A DNA stretch of 64,000 bases from the NCBI GenBank assembly GCA_028386065.3, contig JAKUCV010002156.1, forward strand, positions 13,416-77,415, read 5' to 3'. Below the pieces are notes generated by a model. The model worked only from the letters and a program-made list of their open reading frames with translations. It did not search any database and was not told where the DNA came from. The stretch comes from Turnera subulata (lineage: Eukaryota > Streptophyta > Magnoliopsida > Malpighiales > Passifloraceae). Shown here piece by piece: positions 1 to 12,383 of the stretch (within the stretch, counting starts at the first letter, position 1; every line of letters starts with the position of its first letter). The translations under genes were made by a program, and so were the position numbers.

Positions 1-647
1 TTAGTTCTATTCTCTGTTTGAAATCGATTGTATGATCCAGGTCTTTAGTCTTCTTACTCTTTCGTTTTCTTTTCTTTTGGTTCTTTCCTTTCTGTTTTAG
101 TTGCTTAGACTGTTCGTTGATATGCCTAACTGTATAGTTAGTAATCTACCCCCAATTAACCCTATCAAATGGAAACCCTAACTTTTAAAACCCCCAATTA
201 ATCCTATCGAGTTACTTTTGTCGTGCTTTCTGATTATGGTTCTTATCTAACTTGGTTCTCAAGTTTTGTTTTAACAGAGATTATTCAGAATTGTTGGGCG
301 GACACAGTTTTGGTTATGTTCCTCTTTTCTTAAATCTTGGAATTTGTATGTGTTGTTGTGTTTATGTCTGTTCGTTGATGTTTCTGTGCTGGCTGCCATT
401 GAAATCGATTGTACAATGTTACAATGTAATGCATTCTTCCTTGGATTGTTGTTCTGCAAGTTTAAACTTGGAAGATTATATTGTTTGAAACCAGCATCTT
501 AGTTTATCTCGCTTAGTTTTATTCTCTTTTTGAAATCCATTGTGTGATCCAGGTCTTTAGTCTTCTAACTCTTTCGTTTTCTTTTCTTTTAGTTCTTTGG
601 GTTTGATAATGATGCAATCCAACTGTTCGTTGATATGCCTAAGAGAC
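1..647. repeat. Diverged direct duplication upstream of the GRF gene
   Basis: The first ~131 bases are repeated, with scattered substitutions and small indels, at about 509-637. Both copies contain a block around TGATCCAGGTCTTTAGTCTTC, a CTTTCGTTTTCTTTTCTTTT pyrimidine tract and the end block ACTGTTCGTTGATATGCCTAA. A third partial trace of the end block (GTTCGTTGATG) lies near 370. The second copy runs into the first recognisable coding exon of the GRF gene, so the duplication probably includes its 5' flank or a 5' intron. No other gene is seen in 1-590. Confidence 0.75.
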
Positions 648-3600
648 ATATTAAGGTGCTTGTTGAAATTGATGCAAACCACGATGACAATGATGTGTCC
701 ATGTGGTTTTGGAGACTTGGAAACTTTTCATGCCGCTTCGGGACAGCAATATGTCAAATGTCCGGGAAGTGTAAGTTATTTCTTACTATGCTTTGTATAT
801 TCATGATTGATTGCCTCACTACAACAAAAATGGTCTAGAGTGACGTTTTTTTCAAGCCTTCCTACGACTTTTTTATAAAACATTGCAGTAGAATGATTGA
901 ACTACGTTTATCAGATATTTATATGACAATATATAGTAGCGTTGTAATATGAATGTTAATTGAAACGTTTGCTACAACATTAAAGTTAAATAATGCAATT
1001 TTTATTTTAAACAACATTTATCACATGTTGTTTTTATCTTACTTTTAAAACAACATTTATTTTTGTGTTGCCTTTATTCCATTTTTTAAACAACATTTAT
1101 TTTATGTTTCTTTTTTCTGTTTTACCATAAGTAACAACATATATAAAATATGTCATTAAAAAAATTCTAGGTGAGTTTCTAATAATGTGAATGAAATTAG
1201 TTAGAAATATTTATACTATGCCTAGTTATTGAAATAATTTTTTTACAAAAATAATAGCTTATTAGTAGATATATTTCGTACATAACTAATATGCTAAAAC
1301 ATATATAAATAATTATAATACTTAATTAATTTTAATATTTAACACTAAAATTTTTACTTAAATTGGATTAGTTATATAATTTTTTGCGCTTTTATTTATT
1401 TACTTACACTTTAAAATATTTCCGGATACCCCACCATTTACACATATGATGTATAATTTTTTTCTATTTTTTAAAATTATTAAGCATATTAAACTTAGTA
1501 TAACATAGAAATGTAATTTTTTAAAAAAATTTAATCTCCAAAATAGAAAATGTTTTAAGATTGGAAAATTGTTTTTTTGAATTATGGCTTAATTAAAATT
1601 TTAAATATCCTAATTTTTAAAAATTTAGAATTTTTTAAACTATTAGACATTAAAATTTAAAAATATTACACTTCATAAAATATTAAAATGTGTAAAACTA
1701 TTTAAAACATAAACTGCATAAAATTTTCAAAATGTATGAATAGGAATTTTTATTTTTCTCATGTGGTTAATTTTAAAAAATTTTTAAATTCATTTTTTAA
1801 TCATATAGAAAACGGGTAAAAATTATGTAAAAAATTTGATACTACTTTCTATTTTATTATTTAATCTTTTTTAAAAAAACATTTGTCATATGTTGTTATA
1901 TGGTTAAAACATAAAAATGTTGTAAAAAAAACTAAATTTGTAATTTTCTTGATCTAAAAGATTTCTGGTCGACATTAGCAGTATACGACTTATTCCCTTA
2001 TTCACCCAGGGAAATAAATACTCATTTTTTCTGAGAAAAAATAAATACACATTTAAACTCAAAAAATTTTACAATTTCCTCTCTTTTTGAACCTTTCCAC
2101 CACCTCTTTCCTTCTCCCTCTCTCTCACAAGCAGCCACACCACTGGCTTTTTCTTGGACATAACAACTGTGCTGAGAAAGGAAACGACGCCCACAGATTT
2201 CGGATGTGAGTGGTAACTTTTCTCTCCCTTCGTTCTTCACCATCTCTTCTCTCTTCTCCCCTCTTTGTTTTCATTGCTCCTCATCCTCTTTTTATCTTGG
2301 TTCTCGAATAATCGAGACTTGTTGTATTTTTTTTTACTCGATTTAGTAGTGAATGATGGCAATAAGGTGATGGATTTCGGGTTATCTTGATTTGGGTCTC
2401 AAATAGGTTGTTGATGATGAATGTGGTGTGCTTTTGATGTTTTGGGAGTCACTTGTTGTTCGTGCCAAAGTTGTTCTAGTGAGGATAAATTTATGTAAAT
2501 CTATTAGTTAATTTCTTCTTTAGAGAGAGAACATGAAGTTGAGTCTGAGAGTGGGATTTCTAATCTGCATTAGAGAATTTATTTTTCATTGAATGTAGGA
2601 ATCCCGAGTTGAATAAGCAATGAAGCTATTGAAATCCCCAGACATTTTTGTATTACTCATATTTTTCTATTTCATTACTATTTACATTATCATTTATTAG
2701 TTTTTCAATGAATTATTTTTGGTTGTCGACAATTATTTTGTGTGGAACATGTGATTTGAATAATTTATTAGTAAATAAGAACTTTGAAGATATTGTTTGT
2801 TTGATAAAACACCAGTATACCATCATAGAAAAAAAATTGCGTATGCAATGTGTATAACTTTGTTATTATTAACCTTATGAATCCCATCGTCTCATATATC
2901 GTTTATATTATGTAGAAATTCAATGGACAAATCTTGGATCAACGAACCTGATAGGACAAGTGCAAGATACTTGTTGGGAGTTTCTAAGTTTTTTGAATTT
3001 GCTCTCAAGTCATCAACAGATCAAAAACTCTCATGTCCATGTGTGAGATGTGTGAATGGGCATCGCCATGGTAAGGAGGATATATTGGAACATCTTTTAA
3101 AATATGGGTTCTCCCTAGGATATACACATTGGAACTGTCATGGAGAACCATTGGCAAGCAACTCAAGATTTGATCATTCTGGAGAGATTAACAATGAGCC
3201 TTCTTTGATGTGTGAAAGACTTAATGTGCGTGAATTTGTGGAAGACATGGCTGAAGGTTATGTCCACCTTGCTGACAATTCATTTTCCAGAAATAATCAT
3301 GAAGATGATGATCTCAATCTTGAGCAAAATGTTGAACCAGATGAAAGTTTGAATACTGAAGCTCAGAAGTTTTTTGATCTCCTAAAAGATGATGATGAAG
3401 AGCTTTTCAAGGGATGCAATAAGCACAGCAAACTATCATTTATTTTGAGCCTTTTTCATAGAAAATGCATGAATGGTTGGAGTGACGCATCTTTTCAAGA
3501 CTTGCTTAATGATTTGAGGGAGACTTTACCTGAGGGGAATAAATTGCCCAAGTCCTCTTATGAAGTCAAAAAGTTGATTTCCAAATTAGGACTTGGTTAC

Positions 3601-6600
3601 GAGACATTTCATGCTTGCCCAGAAGGTTGTATGCTTTTTTGGAAAGATAATAAAAATGATGATGTGTGTTCTATATGTAAAGCATCTCGATGGAAGGAAG
3701 ATACAGAGACTGTTAGCAGTGATCTTTCGACGACAGCAAGGAAGAAGAAAAAGAAAAATAGAGTGGCAAAGAAGATAATGTGGTGGTTTCCACTTAAACC
3801 AAGACTCCAATGTTTATTTATGTGCTCAAAAACAACATCCATGATGAGATGGCACTTTGATGAGCGTAAGAATGATGGATATATGAGACATCCGGCTGAT
3901 GCTGATGCATGGAAAGAATTTGATGCACGACATGAAGATTTTTCCAGAGATCCTCGTAATGTTCGAATGGGTTTAGCTAGTGATGGATTCAATCCGTTTC
4001 GATCAATGGGAATAACTCACAGCACATGGCCTGTTATCTTGGCAATATATAACTTTCCACCATGGGTATGTATGAAGCAACCTTCATTACTTTTGTCTAT
4101 ACTGATTTCTGGACCAGAGAGTCCAGGAGACAAAATTGACACCTTTTTGCAGCCTTTGATTGATGAATTGAAAGATTTATGGAGTGTCGGAATTGAAACG
4201 TATGATGCTCATTCCAAAAGTAATTTTCAGTTGAGAGCTGCTTTGATGTGGACCATTAATGATTTTCCTGGATATGGGATGTTATCTGGATGGCGGACAA
4301 AAACTCGTTATGCTTGTCCTTCCTGTGGTTTTGGGACTTGGTCGAAATGGTTAAAAGAAGGTGGAAAGTATTGCTTCATGGGTCATCGCCGTTTCTTAAA
4401 TCCTAATCATCCTTTCAGATATGATGGGAAAAATTTTGATGGCAGTGAAGAAATGAGACAAGCACCAGTAACACCTACTGGAACAGATATCTTAAGTCAA
4501 TTGGATGGTGAAATGGATATAACAGATTTGAATGGGGAGATTGTTGCAGCAGAAGATGCATGGAAAAAGAAGAGCATATTTTTTACTTTGCCTTATTGGG
4601 AATTCAATTTGGTTCGTCACAGTCTTGATGTAATACATATTGAAAAAAATGTGTGTGACAACCTCATAGGCACTTTGTTGAATATAGAAGGGAAAACAAA
4701 AGCCAACTTAAAGTCTCGTCTTGACTTGGAAAATATGGGTATCAGAAGTGCACTTCATCCGGTGGAGCTTCCTAATGGTAAATTTTTGTTGCCTCCTGCC
4801 TGCTATACGCTATCTACTGCTGAAAAGGATCGAATGTTGACAGTTTTGAAAAGCATTAAAGTTCCAGACAGTTATTCCTCTAACATCTCTAGATGTGTCA
4901 AGCTAAAGCAACGGAAGATGATTGGACTTAAGAGCCACCATTGCCATGTAATAATTCAGGATTTACTTCCAATAGCATTGAAGGGATCTTTACCAATCAA
5001 TGTGACAAAGGTAATTGTTCCCTTGTGCTCTTATTTTCGTGAGATATGCTCTAAAATTTTAAAGCGAGATCGTCTTGAAGAATTAGAAGTCCAAATAGGA
5101 GAGACTCTTGCTCACATGGAAATGATTTTTCCTCCTTCTTTTTTCACTGTAATGGTGCACTTGGTCGTTCATTTGGCGACTGAGACAAAAATAGCAGGCC
5201 CAGTTCATTACCGATGGATGTATCCGATTGAACGGTATGTTCTTTAGACATAACTATTTCTTTGAATTTTTTAATTTAAAATTTTATTTTTAAATTTTTA
5301 TTACTATATTAAAAAAATGATTGCAGGTTTTTATTCACACTCAAATCTTGTGTGAAAAACAAAGCTCGTCCTGAGGGATCAATTGCAGAATGGTACATAG
5401 CCAATGAGGCAATAACATATTGTTCACGATATTTCGAAGGAGTTAATACCAGATTTAATCGGCCTATTCGGAATGATGATCAAATTGATGATGTTGTTGA
5501 AATTCAGAATGCTTCTTTACCTATTATTCCAGGTCGTGCAATTGAAAAAATGCATGATGGTCTTCTTAATGATGTGTCGTTGATCCAAGCACACAGATAT
5601 ATTTTGTATAACAGTGATTTAATTGGACCATTTATCAGGTGAGTCTCATCTATTTATATTTTCTTACTCTTAAATTATAGTCTATTTTTCTACCTTGATA
5701 ATAATTATTTCATTTCTCTCACAGGGAGCATCAAGATGTCATAAGGAGGGAGAACCGAAGTCGAAGTCGAAAACGTCCTTTTTCTCAAATAGATATTCAA
5801 AGAGTCCATCATTCATCATTTGTTGAATGGTTTAAATCTCATGTGAGTATAATATTGACAAAATTTTAACAGTTTTAATTTTTTAAAAAAATATGCTCTA
5901 ACGACTTTAAATTCTTAATTATTTTTAGATTTCAAGATTGTCGGAGAAGAAGAGTCCAAGTGTGACTAAACATATAAAATGGCTCGCTCGAGGTCCAACA
6001 AATGTAATACGAAGGTTGACAGGATATACCATTAAGGGCGTAAGATACCATACAAGAGAGAGGGAGGAAAAACGGAAAAATCAAAATAGCGGTATTGTAG
6101 TTATTACCAAGACAGCAAGCTCAGACTATGTTGAGTACTATGGAAGAATAATTGATATCATTGAATTGAACTATTTTGATAAATTCAAAGTAGTTCTATT
6201 CAAATGTGAGTGGGTTGTTGTGGAAAAGGGAAAAGGCCTCAAGAAAGATGACTTGGGATTCACCTATGTGAATTTCTCAAAATTGATTCATACAGGCACA
6301 CGTATTGTTGATGAACCGTTTATATTAGCATCAGAAGCTCAACAAGTCTTTTATATCCAGGACCCAGCACAACCTGGTTGGCATGTTGTTGTGAGAACAA
6401 GGCCTAGAGATGTATACGAAATGGGTGAGGAGTTATCATTTGAAGTAGAAAATGAGAATAACTTTGACAATGAAGATGTGACAGAAGTGAATTGGGTACG
6501 GAATGATGTCGAAGCTTCAACTGTTGAAAATATTGTGCAAGATGAAGACACAACAGAAGATTAGAAGTTATGTGTAGTAAATTTTCAAGTCTCTTTATGT

Positions 6601-9600
6601 TTGTTATTTTATAAATCATAATAAAATAGTAGGAAAACTATTATAGACAACCAAGGATTAAAAAAAAATCAGTGCTTTAACATCAAATTGGTAGCTACTC
6701 TTTAAATGGAACTAGCTAAATGCAACTTTTTTTTAGGAATAACTAAATACAAATTTATTAGAAATTTTCAAATTAATTTTTTTAGAGATGATTTGAACCT
6801 AAATTAGCTTAGTGGGAAAATTTTAATCTAATTTTACTATTTTTTGCAGGAAAAGTTTCCCACCAAAGTTGAACAGGGCTAGCTGGACGCATAACTTCTC
6901 AACCAGGTATTTTTGTACATCTTTACAGATAAAATATTTTTTTCCATAAATTAAATTGGATTGATTGCTTTGTTTCAGGATAAACATGATTAATTGTTTT
7001 TTATGTAATAGTTTGGCCCTGGCCCTTATCTTTCACCCATCACTCCACTACTTTTGTGAGACTTGTTTACAGAATAAGTCTCAAAGTTTGCAAAACAGGC
7101 GCTCTACTTTCCCTCCTCTTTTTTCCCACTAAGCTATTATGCTTAAGTTAGGATAATAACTTATTTTCTTTTAGTAGTCATTCACTCTCACAAGTGTTCT
7201 TTCCTAAAAAGTATCTTCCACGAGTGTTCTCCCCCAGAAAGGTATTTTCTCAACTCTTTCTCTATGTGATCAATCCTATTAGATAACTATTTAATTCTAT
7301 CCTTGCATATTAACTGGTGGTCTCTACCCTTACCGTATATGATTTCTCAATTTTATTAAATTGAATAATTATGTAATTCTATCTTTGTATATTGTTGTGG
7401 TTTGTCTGCGACCAGATTGCATGGCTTCTCAAGACAATTTACAACTTGATAACCATTTGTCATTATTTGGATCTGGTGAATATGAAGGGGAAGGTAATAT
7501 TATTGTTACTCGTATCTCATGCTAATTTTTAATATTTGAATTTCTATTTATGTAAAAACTTAATTTATTATGCAGCTGTGAAATCAATTAAGAAAAGAGG
7601 CCCTACTTTACTGCCTCATATTTGGAATAGAACTGGAGCTCCAAAACCCGTGGAGTTCAATGCATACAATCAATGTGTCGATGGAGAGCTGGCAGAATTC
7701 CTGGGGACTGTTGCAAGAAATCCAGGTTTTGACATTCTCCAATATTCTGATTGGAGAAAAGTGCCTGAAGAAACTAAAGAGGATATATGGGAAACTGTAA
7801 CGGTAAGTTATTTACTTTTGTGATAATTTCTAACAATATTTTTTTATCTTATTTTATTTTTACAATTATACTAGCTAGACATTTATTTGATAGCTTTTTT
7901 TAATCCAACTATGAAAGTGCAGAACTTTTCTTCACAAATAATTAATAATGAGTTGCATAGGATTTTGGTTGTCTAGTAAATAGATATTAGTGAAAAAAAC
8001 AATTACGTTGAGGGGTTTATATGTATAACAAGAGTATTAAATTAGGATTTTTTACATGACTTGCACTTCAAAATATCATAAATGCTTATATGTATTGAAT
8101 AAAATTGCTATGCTCCCAAATTCTGAAATAAGTGAGGGTTGTAACTAGTATTGGTATATTTTTTGACTAAATATTTTATATTGAGGAACAGAAAAGGTAT
8201 GCTATCCCACCGAGAGGAATGGGTTCTTCAGAAAGTTGGCTCTGAACTACGACAATTCAAGAATTCTTTATATAATACCAATTTCCATAAGTACAGCTCT
8301 TTATCTGAGTTGTAAGCAAATCCAGATCCCAGAACTGAACCACAACAATGGAAGAAGGTTGCAGCAAAATGGTACTCCAATGGATGGCAGGTAAGGTTTA
8401 CATAAAGTTATTTTTATGATATTTAGTATATTAAATTAAGTTTCACATACCAATATTTTTTTAATGTATATAGTTTATCAAAAAATGATATATTTATTAA
8501 AATAATAAAGCTAACAATTTAGGAAGGTTATCAACATAGTCAAACAGAATGAATAAAAATTTATTTTGAACAATTATATTTTTTTGTTTATCAAACTTAA
8601 GTTTTTATTATTTACTTTACATGATTAAGTAATTTTTATTTTCAGGAGAAATCTGAAAAAGGAAAACTTAGTCGGGAGAAAATGAAAATGCCACAAACTT
8701 CAGGAACTATATCTCTTGCAAGGAGAGCTGAAATACAGGTATATGTATTTGTTTTATTATTAGTAATATTGCACTCTTGAAATTTCATGTTATAAAAACT
8801 AAATAAAATAATTTATAATACTCATCATATATTATTTTGTAGTTCATGAAAACAGGAAAACGACCTAGTAGGGTGAAATTAATTTTAGATTATCATAAGC
8901 ATAAGAACGGGAAGACCCTTCCAACAGAGTCAACAGAAATATTGGTAATTTTTCTTTCTATTATTTAAAATAATTTCTTAATTTTATAATATATCTAATT
9001 TTAATTAAAGTATATTCTTCTAACATTTTCAAATACTATATTTGTAGGAAAAATTGAAGCAATGCTCACTGCACAAGAATCAAATGCTGAAACTTCTCGA
9101 ATTTCAGATGTAAGTGCACCATTGGAAGGAGATATATTATCTCAAGTTTTTGGGAAGGATAAAAATGGGCGTGTTCGTGGTATGGGCTTTGGGGTGACAC
9201 CAACAATGTTTAAAAACTTTGACATTGCAACTGAAGAACATGAGCAAACAAAAAAGGAAAATGAAGCAGAAAAATGATTTGTCAGGATTGAGAGGCTTGG
9301 TCGGTACTCTTGTCCAAGCTATTTCTTCAACAACTGGACAGGTTATTTAATTATTTTTCTATGTATATTAATTTTACTAATTAGTTAATTTATAATAAAG
9401 AAATTAATAATTAAAAATATCACAGACTCTTGATGCTACAAGTCTCATGAATTCTCTCAGGCGATCAGATGATCCTGCTCCTACTGGCGATAATGATGTA
9501 AGTTTCAATATTTTTTGAGTTTATTAATGTTTAAATCAAAATTATTTACTGATGCTTACTTTGAAAAATATTTTTTTTTTTGCAGAGACACTAATGGAAG

Positions 9601-11079
9601 ATGGCAAAGGAGCAAGAAATTTCATTAACGTAATTTATAGTTATTTTTTTTGTTCATAATGTATTTTTTTAATGTTTATGTAATTTCTTTGACAATGTGG
9701 ATCGTTCAAATTTTTTAGTTAATGTCAAGATTAATATTTTATTCCATGTTTGTTAGATGTACATTTTATGTAATATATATATGTATATATTTATATATTT
9801 ATATATATATATAATATTATAATATGTAATATAATATATATTATTACACAAAAATTATATCATGATATAAATTATTATTTAAAAAAATTTTAATGTTGCA
9901 AAAAAAGATTATTCAATTATGACAATTAACAAGTGATGTATGCTTTAACTTACTAAGATGTTTATTTAATATTTTTAATGACATGTTACAAACGTTACTA
10001 ATTGTAGTTAATAATTTATATTTTAATTTTTCATGATATTTTTGAAATATTGTTAATTATAGGTAGTTACGTTTATTTCATATTTTTAATGACATGTTGC
10101 AGGCGTTGTTGATTATGGTTTTTATTTTTTATTTTACAAGAATATAATATTGACAAATAAGATTAATTTTTTTAAAAAAATATTTTTAAAAATTATTGTT
10201 ACATTTCAAAAGTGTTACTATTTGTCAGAATAATAACATTTTCCTAATTGTTGCTACATAAAAAACAATGCTTATAAAATGTTGCTACAAACATATTTGT
10301 TTTTGGAAATGGAAAAATTCATAAAACGTTTATTATATGTTGTTTTACCCCGTTGGCACAAACAACATTTACTCATGTGTTTCAACAAATAGGTACCAAC
10401 GTTTATGCTATGTGTTGTAATTGTTAGTAGCGACACTAGAATGAACAACAGATGTTCCAAATGTCACTACATATGTAACGCAACATTAATTTTACATAAA
10501 ATGACATATGAAAAATGTTGTTAATGGAGGTTTTTGTTGTAGTGCCTCCAGATATATATCTATGAAAGATGTTTTAATTCTTTTTACAGTTATACTCGCC
10601 AGGCAGTGATTGTGGATTTTTTTGCTGGTTTGATGAATTGAAGATCTGTGATTGTGGGCTTGGTAGAAAACATCCTTCACGACACTATATAAAGGATAGC
10701 AAAACAGTTTATTATTGCCCTTTGAAGGTAAGATATATAATTTTTCTAGTAATGTTAGTCTGTCTCTTTATATAAAATATGTTATACATTGTCTGGTTTC
10801 TTGTTATAGGCAGCATCGAAACCTTCCTCATCAAAAGCTGCATCGAAACCTTCCTCATCAAAAGCTGCATCAAGTTCATTGGCGAGCAAGATATCGTTGC
10901 AGCATTCTGAATCTGCGGATGAGTCTTCTAGGCAACTACTGTTACAGAATATTACGCTTCAGTACCGGCTGGCTATCTCCGAAGAGAAGCGAAGGGCTGC
11001 TGAAAGCATCAATAATTTGTTGTCTGAATGCGTCGAGAAGCTCAGCTGTACATCAGTTGATGACTCCATTGATGAATGA
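597..11079 (+). CDS. GRF-type zinc-finger protein gene with a CACTA-filled intron
   Basis: Three exons can be read: about 597-770, 10590-10727 and 10810-11079. Introns begin GTAAGT at 771 and GTAAGA at 10728 and end TTTTTACAG and TTATAG; all joins are phase 0, giving about 193 residues. The fold signature is CPCG, about 20 residues, QYVKCPG, then SDCGFFCWFDE, which matches the GRF zinc finger (CxCG...CP...CGFF.W). The first intron splits the finger between its CP and CGFF halves. A second CxCG...YYCP half-motif follows (CDCG, then VYYCPLK). The C-terminal exon is Ser/Ala-rich, then likely helical and coiled-coil (LLLQNITLQYRLAISEEKRR). GRF fingers bind nucleic acid; the role here is unknown. 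The ATG at 597 is tentative, since an upstream exon or the ATG at 690 could be the real start. Confidence 0.7.
831..2922. repeat. CACTA 5' subterminal repeats and leader
   Basis: An AAACAACATTTAT unit recurs at about 1008, 1048 and 1088, mixed with ATGTTG and GTGTTG. The same words reappear in either orientation before the 3' end (about 10320-10530: AAACGTTTATTATATGTTG, AACAACATTTAC, ACGTTTATGCTATGTGTTG). Such subterminal arrays are the usual binding region for the element's second protein. From 1150 to 2000 the sequence is extremely AT-rich with no gene. 2050-2290 is pyrimidine-rich and may be the promoter or leader of the transposase gene. Confidence 0.65.
2923..6564 (+). CDS. CACTA transposase (TNPD/TNP2 type), four exons, intact
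   Basis: Exons are 2923-5234, 5327-5638, 5725-5842 and 5929-6564, with introns starting GTATGT, GTGAGT and GTGAGT and ending CAG, CAG and TAG. The reading frame stays open for 1125 residues, a normal length for the family. In order: a transposase-associated N-terminal domain (residues 3-77, with the cysteine/histidine cluster CPCVRCVNGHRHG), the transposase_21 core (about 330-580, including LASDGFNPF, CPSCGFGTW and IEKNVCDNLIGTLL), a DUF4218-type region (about 660-880, HYRWMYPIERF across the first intron) and a DUF4216-type domain (about 995-1080, FKCEWV...). It would catalyse cut-and-paste excision in the nucleus. The start is the first ATG before the conserved domain. No frameshift or premature stop was found. 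Confidence 0.9.
6565..7420. other. CACTA inter-gene spacer
   Basis: No coding region is visible between the transposase stop and the second gene. The stretch is AT-rich with short pyrimidine blocks near 7090-7260 and probably holds the transposase terminator and the second gene's promoter and leader. No specific site can be assigned. Confidence 0.4.
7421..9594 (+). pseudogene. CACTA second gene (transposase_24/TNPA-like), broken
   Basis: Eight exons are legible by splice sites and homology: 7421-7493, 7576-7802, 8192-8390, 8646-8738, 8843-8944, 9048-9341, 9426-9497 and 9586-9594. The protein resembles the plant transposase_24 family (RGPTLLPHIWN, VARNPGFDILQYSDWRKVP, KNGKTLPTES, NGRVRGMGFGVTPT), the second product of many CACTA elements, thought to bind subterminal repeats. 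It is damaged: the third exon needs a one-base shift near 8205-8215 to join YAIPP to the conserved W.L...G..LRQFK stretch; TAA at 8313-8315 interrupts it; and the conserved frame of exon 6 does not match the phase of exon 5 and shifts again near its 3' end. Splice boundaries are my reading and could be slightly off. Confidence 0.75.
9595..10530. repeat. CACTA 3' subterminal region, AT-rich
   Basis: No gene. 9770-9850 is almost pure AT with TATATA runs. From about 10080 to 10530, words built on ACATGTTGC, AACAACATTTA and AACGTTTAT occur in both orientations, mirroring the 5' subterminal region of the same transposon. Confidence 0.6.
10810..10877 (+). repeat. 27-bp coding tandem repeat in the GRF gene
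   Basis: The last exon of the zinc-finger gene begins with about 2.5 copies of a 27-bp unit encoding the nonapeptide AASKPSSSK. The unit length keeps the frame, so copy number can vary without breaking the protein. It forms a low-complexity linker between the finger and the C-terminal helix. Confidence 0.85.
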
Positions 11080-11399
11080 CTAAACTTTTCTTGAATTACA
11101 TTTGAATTTATCTACCAAAACCCATATGAATTCCTTTATCACTCTTGGGATGTTTTTATCACTATGGTGATGGGTTTTTATTATTTTAAAGTGTAGTGAT
11201 TAAGTCTTTAGCTTTTTATCACAGTGGCTTGAAGTCCGCTTGTTGCCTCACAATTCCATAACTAGGATTTTCTTTTACTAGTACCCTAGGACTTTTCACT
11301 TTTTCATAATATATTAAAAAGATAAAAACCACAAAAAATCAGAAAATAGAAAACACAAAAAAAAAATTTCAGAAAAACAAATAAAAATTGAAAATATAA

Positions 11400-12155
11400 A
11401 AAATTTTGGGCTTTTACATACCATTGGTGCATAAGGAGGACATGTAGCGCACCAACGGGCTAGCCAAGACGCAACTGCCGCGCGCGCCAACGCGCTGGCC
11501 AGCGCCCCCGAAGGCGTGCCCGAGAAGAGCAGAAGCATCCCCACAGGCGCACCACCCAGCACCTGCAGGCGTGCCAACACGCACTAAGGCACGCCGATAG
11601 CACCCACCGACCCGAGAAGCACAAGGAGGCCATGCGACCGACTTTGGATTTTTGAGCAGCCCCTTGCGATTTTTCTTTAGTGCTTTAAACCCAATAGAAA
11701 TATATATAGGGTAGTATTCCTTAATTGTTTAGGATTAGTATTTAGAGTTTATTTAGGATTGAGATTTTCTAATCCTTGGAGACTTGGGTTTTTACATACC
11801 ATTGGTGCATAAGGAGGACATGTAGCGCACCAACGGGCTAGCCAAGACGCACCAGCCGCGCGCGCCAACACGCAGGCCGGCGCGCCCGAGAAGAGCAGAA
11901 GCACGCCCACAGGCGCACCACCCAGCACCTGCAGGCACGCCAACACGCACCAAGGTACGCCGATAGCACCCACCGACCCGAGAAGCACAAGGAGGCCATG
12001 CGCCTGACTTTGGATTTTTGAGCAGCCCCTTGCGATTTTTCTTTAGTGCTTTAAACCCAACAAAAATATATATAGGGTAGTATTCCTTAATTTTTTAGGA
12101 TTAGTATTTAGATTTTATTTAGGATTGAGATTTTCTAATTCTTGGAGACTTAGGA
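11400..12155. repeat. GC-rich 378-bp direct tandem repeat
   Basis: Two copies, about 11400-11777 and 11778-12155, share ACATACCATTGGTGCATAAG at an offset of 378 bases, then a GC-rich block full of CGCGCGCGCC and GGCGCACC words, then an AT-rich tail with GTAGTATTCCTTAATT and GGATTGAGATTTTCTAAT. Apparent minus-strand open frames over the GC-rich blocks are repetitive and probably not genes. The abrupt GC shift against AT-rich flanks suggests a transposable-element fragment of unknown type. Confidence 0.85.
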
Positions 12156-12157
12156 TT

Positions 12158-12383
12158 CCTAGTACACACCCACTTTGAACTCTAGTCTGAGGAGGATTCC
12201 TAGTTCCCATAGGACGGACATTTAGCCTAGGACCTTGAGCGGCACGGTTCAGCATCCACCTCAAAGTGTGGGACCACTACCAACAGTGTATTTTCCATAC
12301 CTCACGCTTCTGCCGGATCGAACCCGGGTCGTGAGTTAAGGGGCCACAGCATGCTGAAGACCACTGTGCCAACACCTCGTTGG
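12158..12383 (-). mobile_element. tRNA-derived SINE, minus strand
   Basis: Read on the minus strand, an RNA polymerase III A box TGGCACAGTGG (12361-12371) is followed about 36 bases later by a B box GGTTCGATCC (12315-12324), both matching the tRNA consensus (TGGCNNAGTGG and GGTTCGANNCC). The A-B spacing is as in tRNA-headed SINEs. The head is followed by roughly 150 bases of non-tRNA body ending near 12158. The tail and target duplication were not resolved, so the ends are approximate. A decayed tRNA gene is less likely, because the sequence between the boxes does not fold as a cloverleaf by eye. Confidence 0.7.

Larger units (their letters stand above)
817..10544 (+). mobile_element. CACTA (En/Spm) DNA transposon, 9.7 kb, complete ends
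   Basis: The element starts with CACTACAACAAAAA (817-830) and ends with its exact reverse complement (10531-10544). It is flanked on both sides by CCT (814-816 and 10545-10547), the 3-bp target duplication expected for CACTA elements. Inside lie an intact transposase gene (2923-6564) and a damaged second gene (7421-9594), both on the plus strand. It sits wholly inside an intron of the GRF zinc-finger gene, in the same orientation. With a readable transposase and perfect ends it could be mobilised, but the damaged second gene argues against full autonomy. Confidence 0.93.

Noticed and set aside
11314..11988. Minus-strand Ala/Leu-rich open frames
   Set aside because: They are two copies of a GC-rich tandem repeat; the same reading recurs because the DNA repeats, and no domain is visible.
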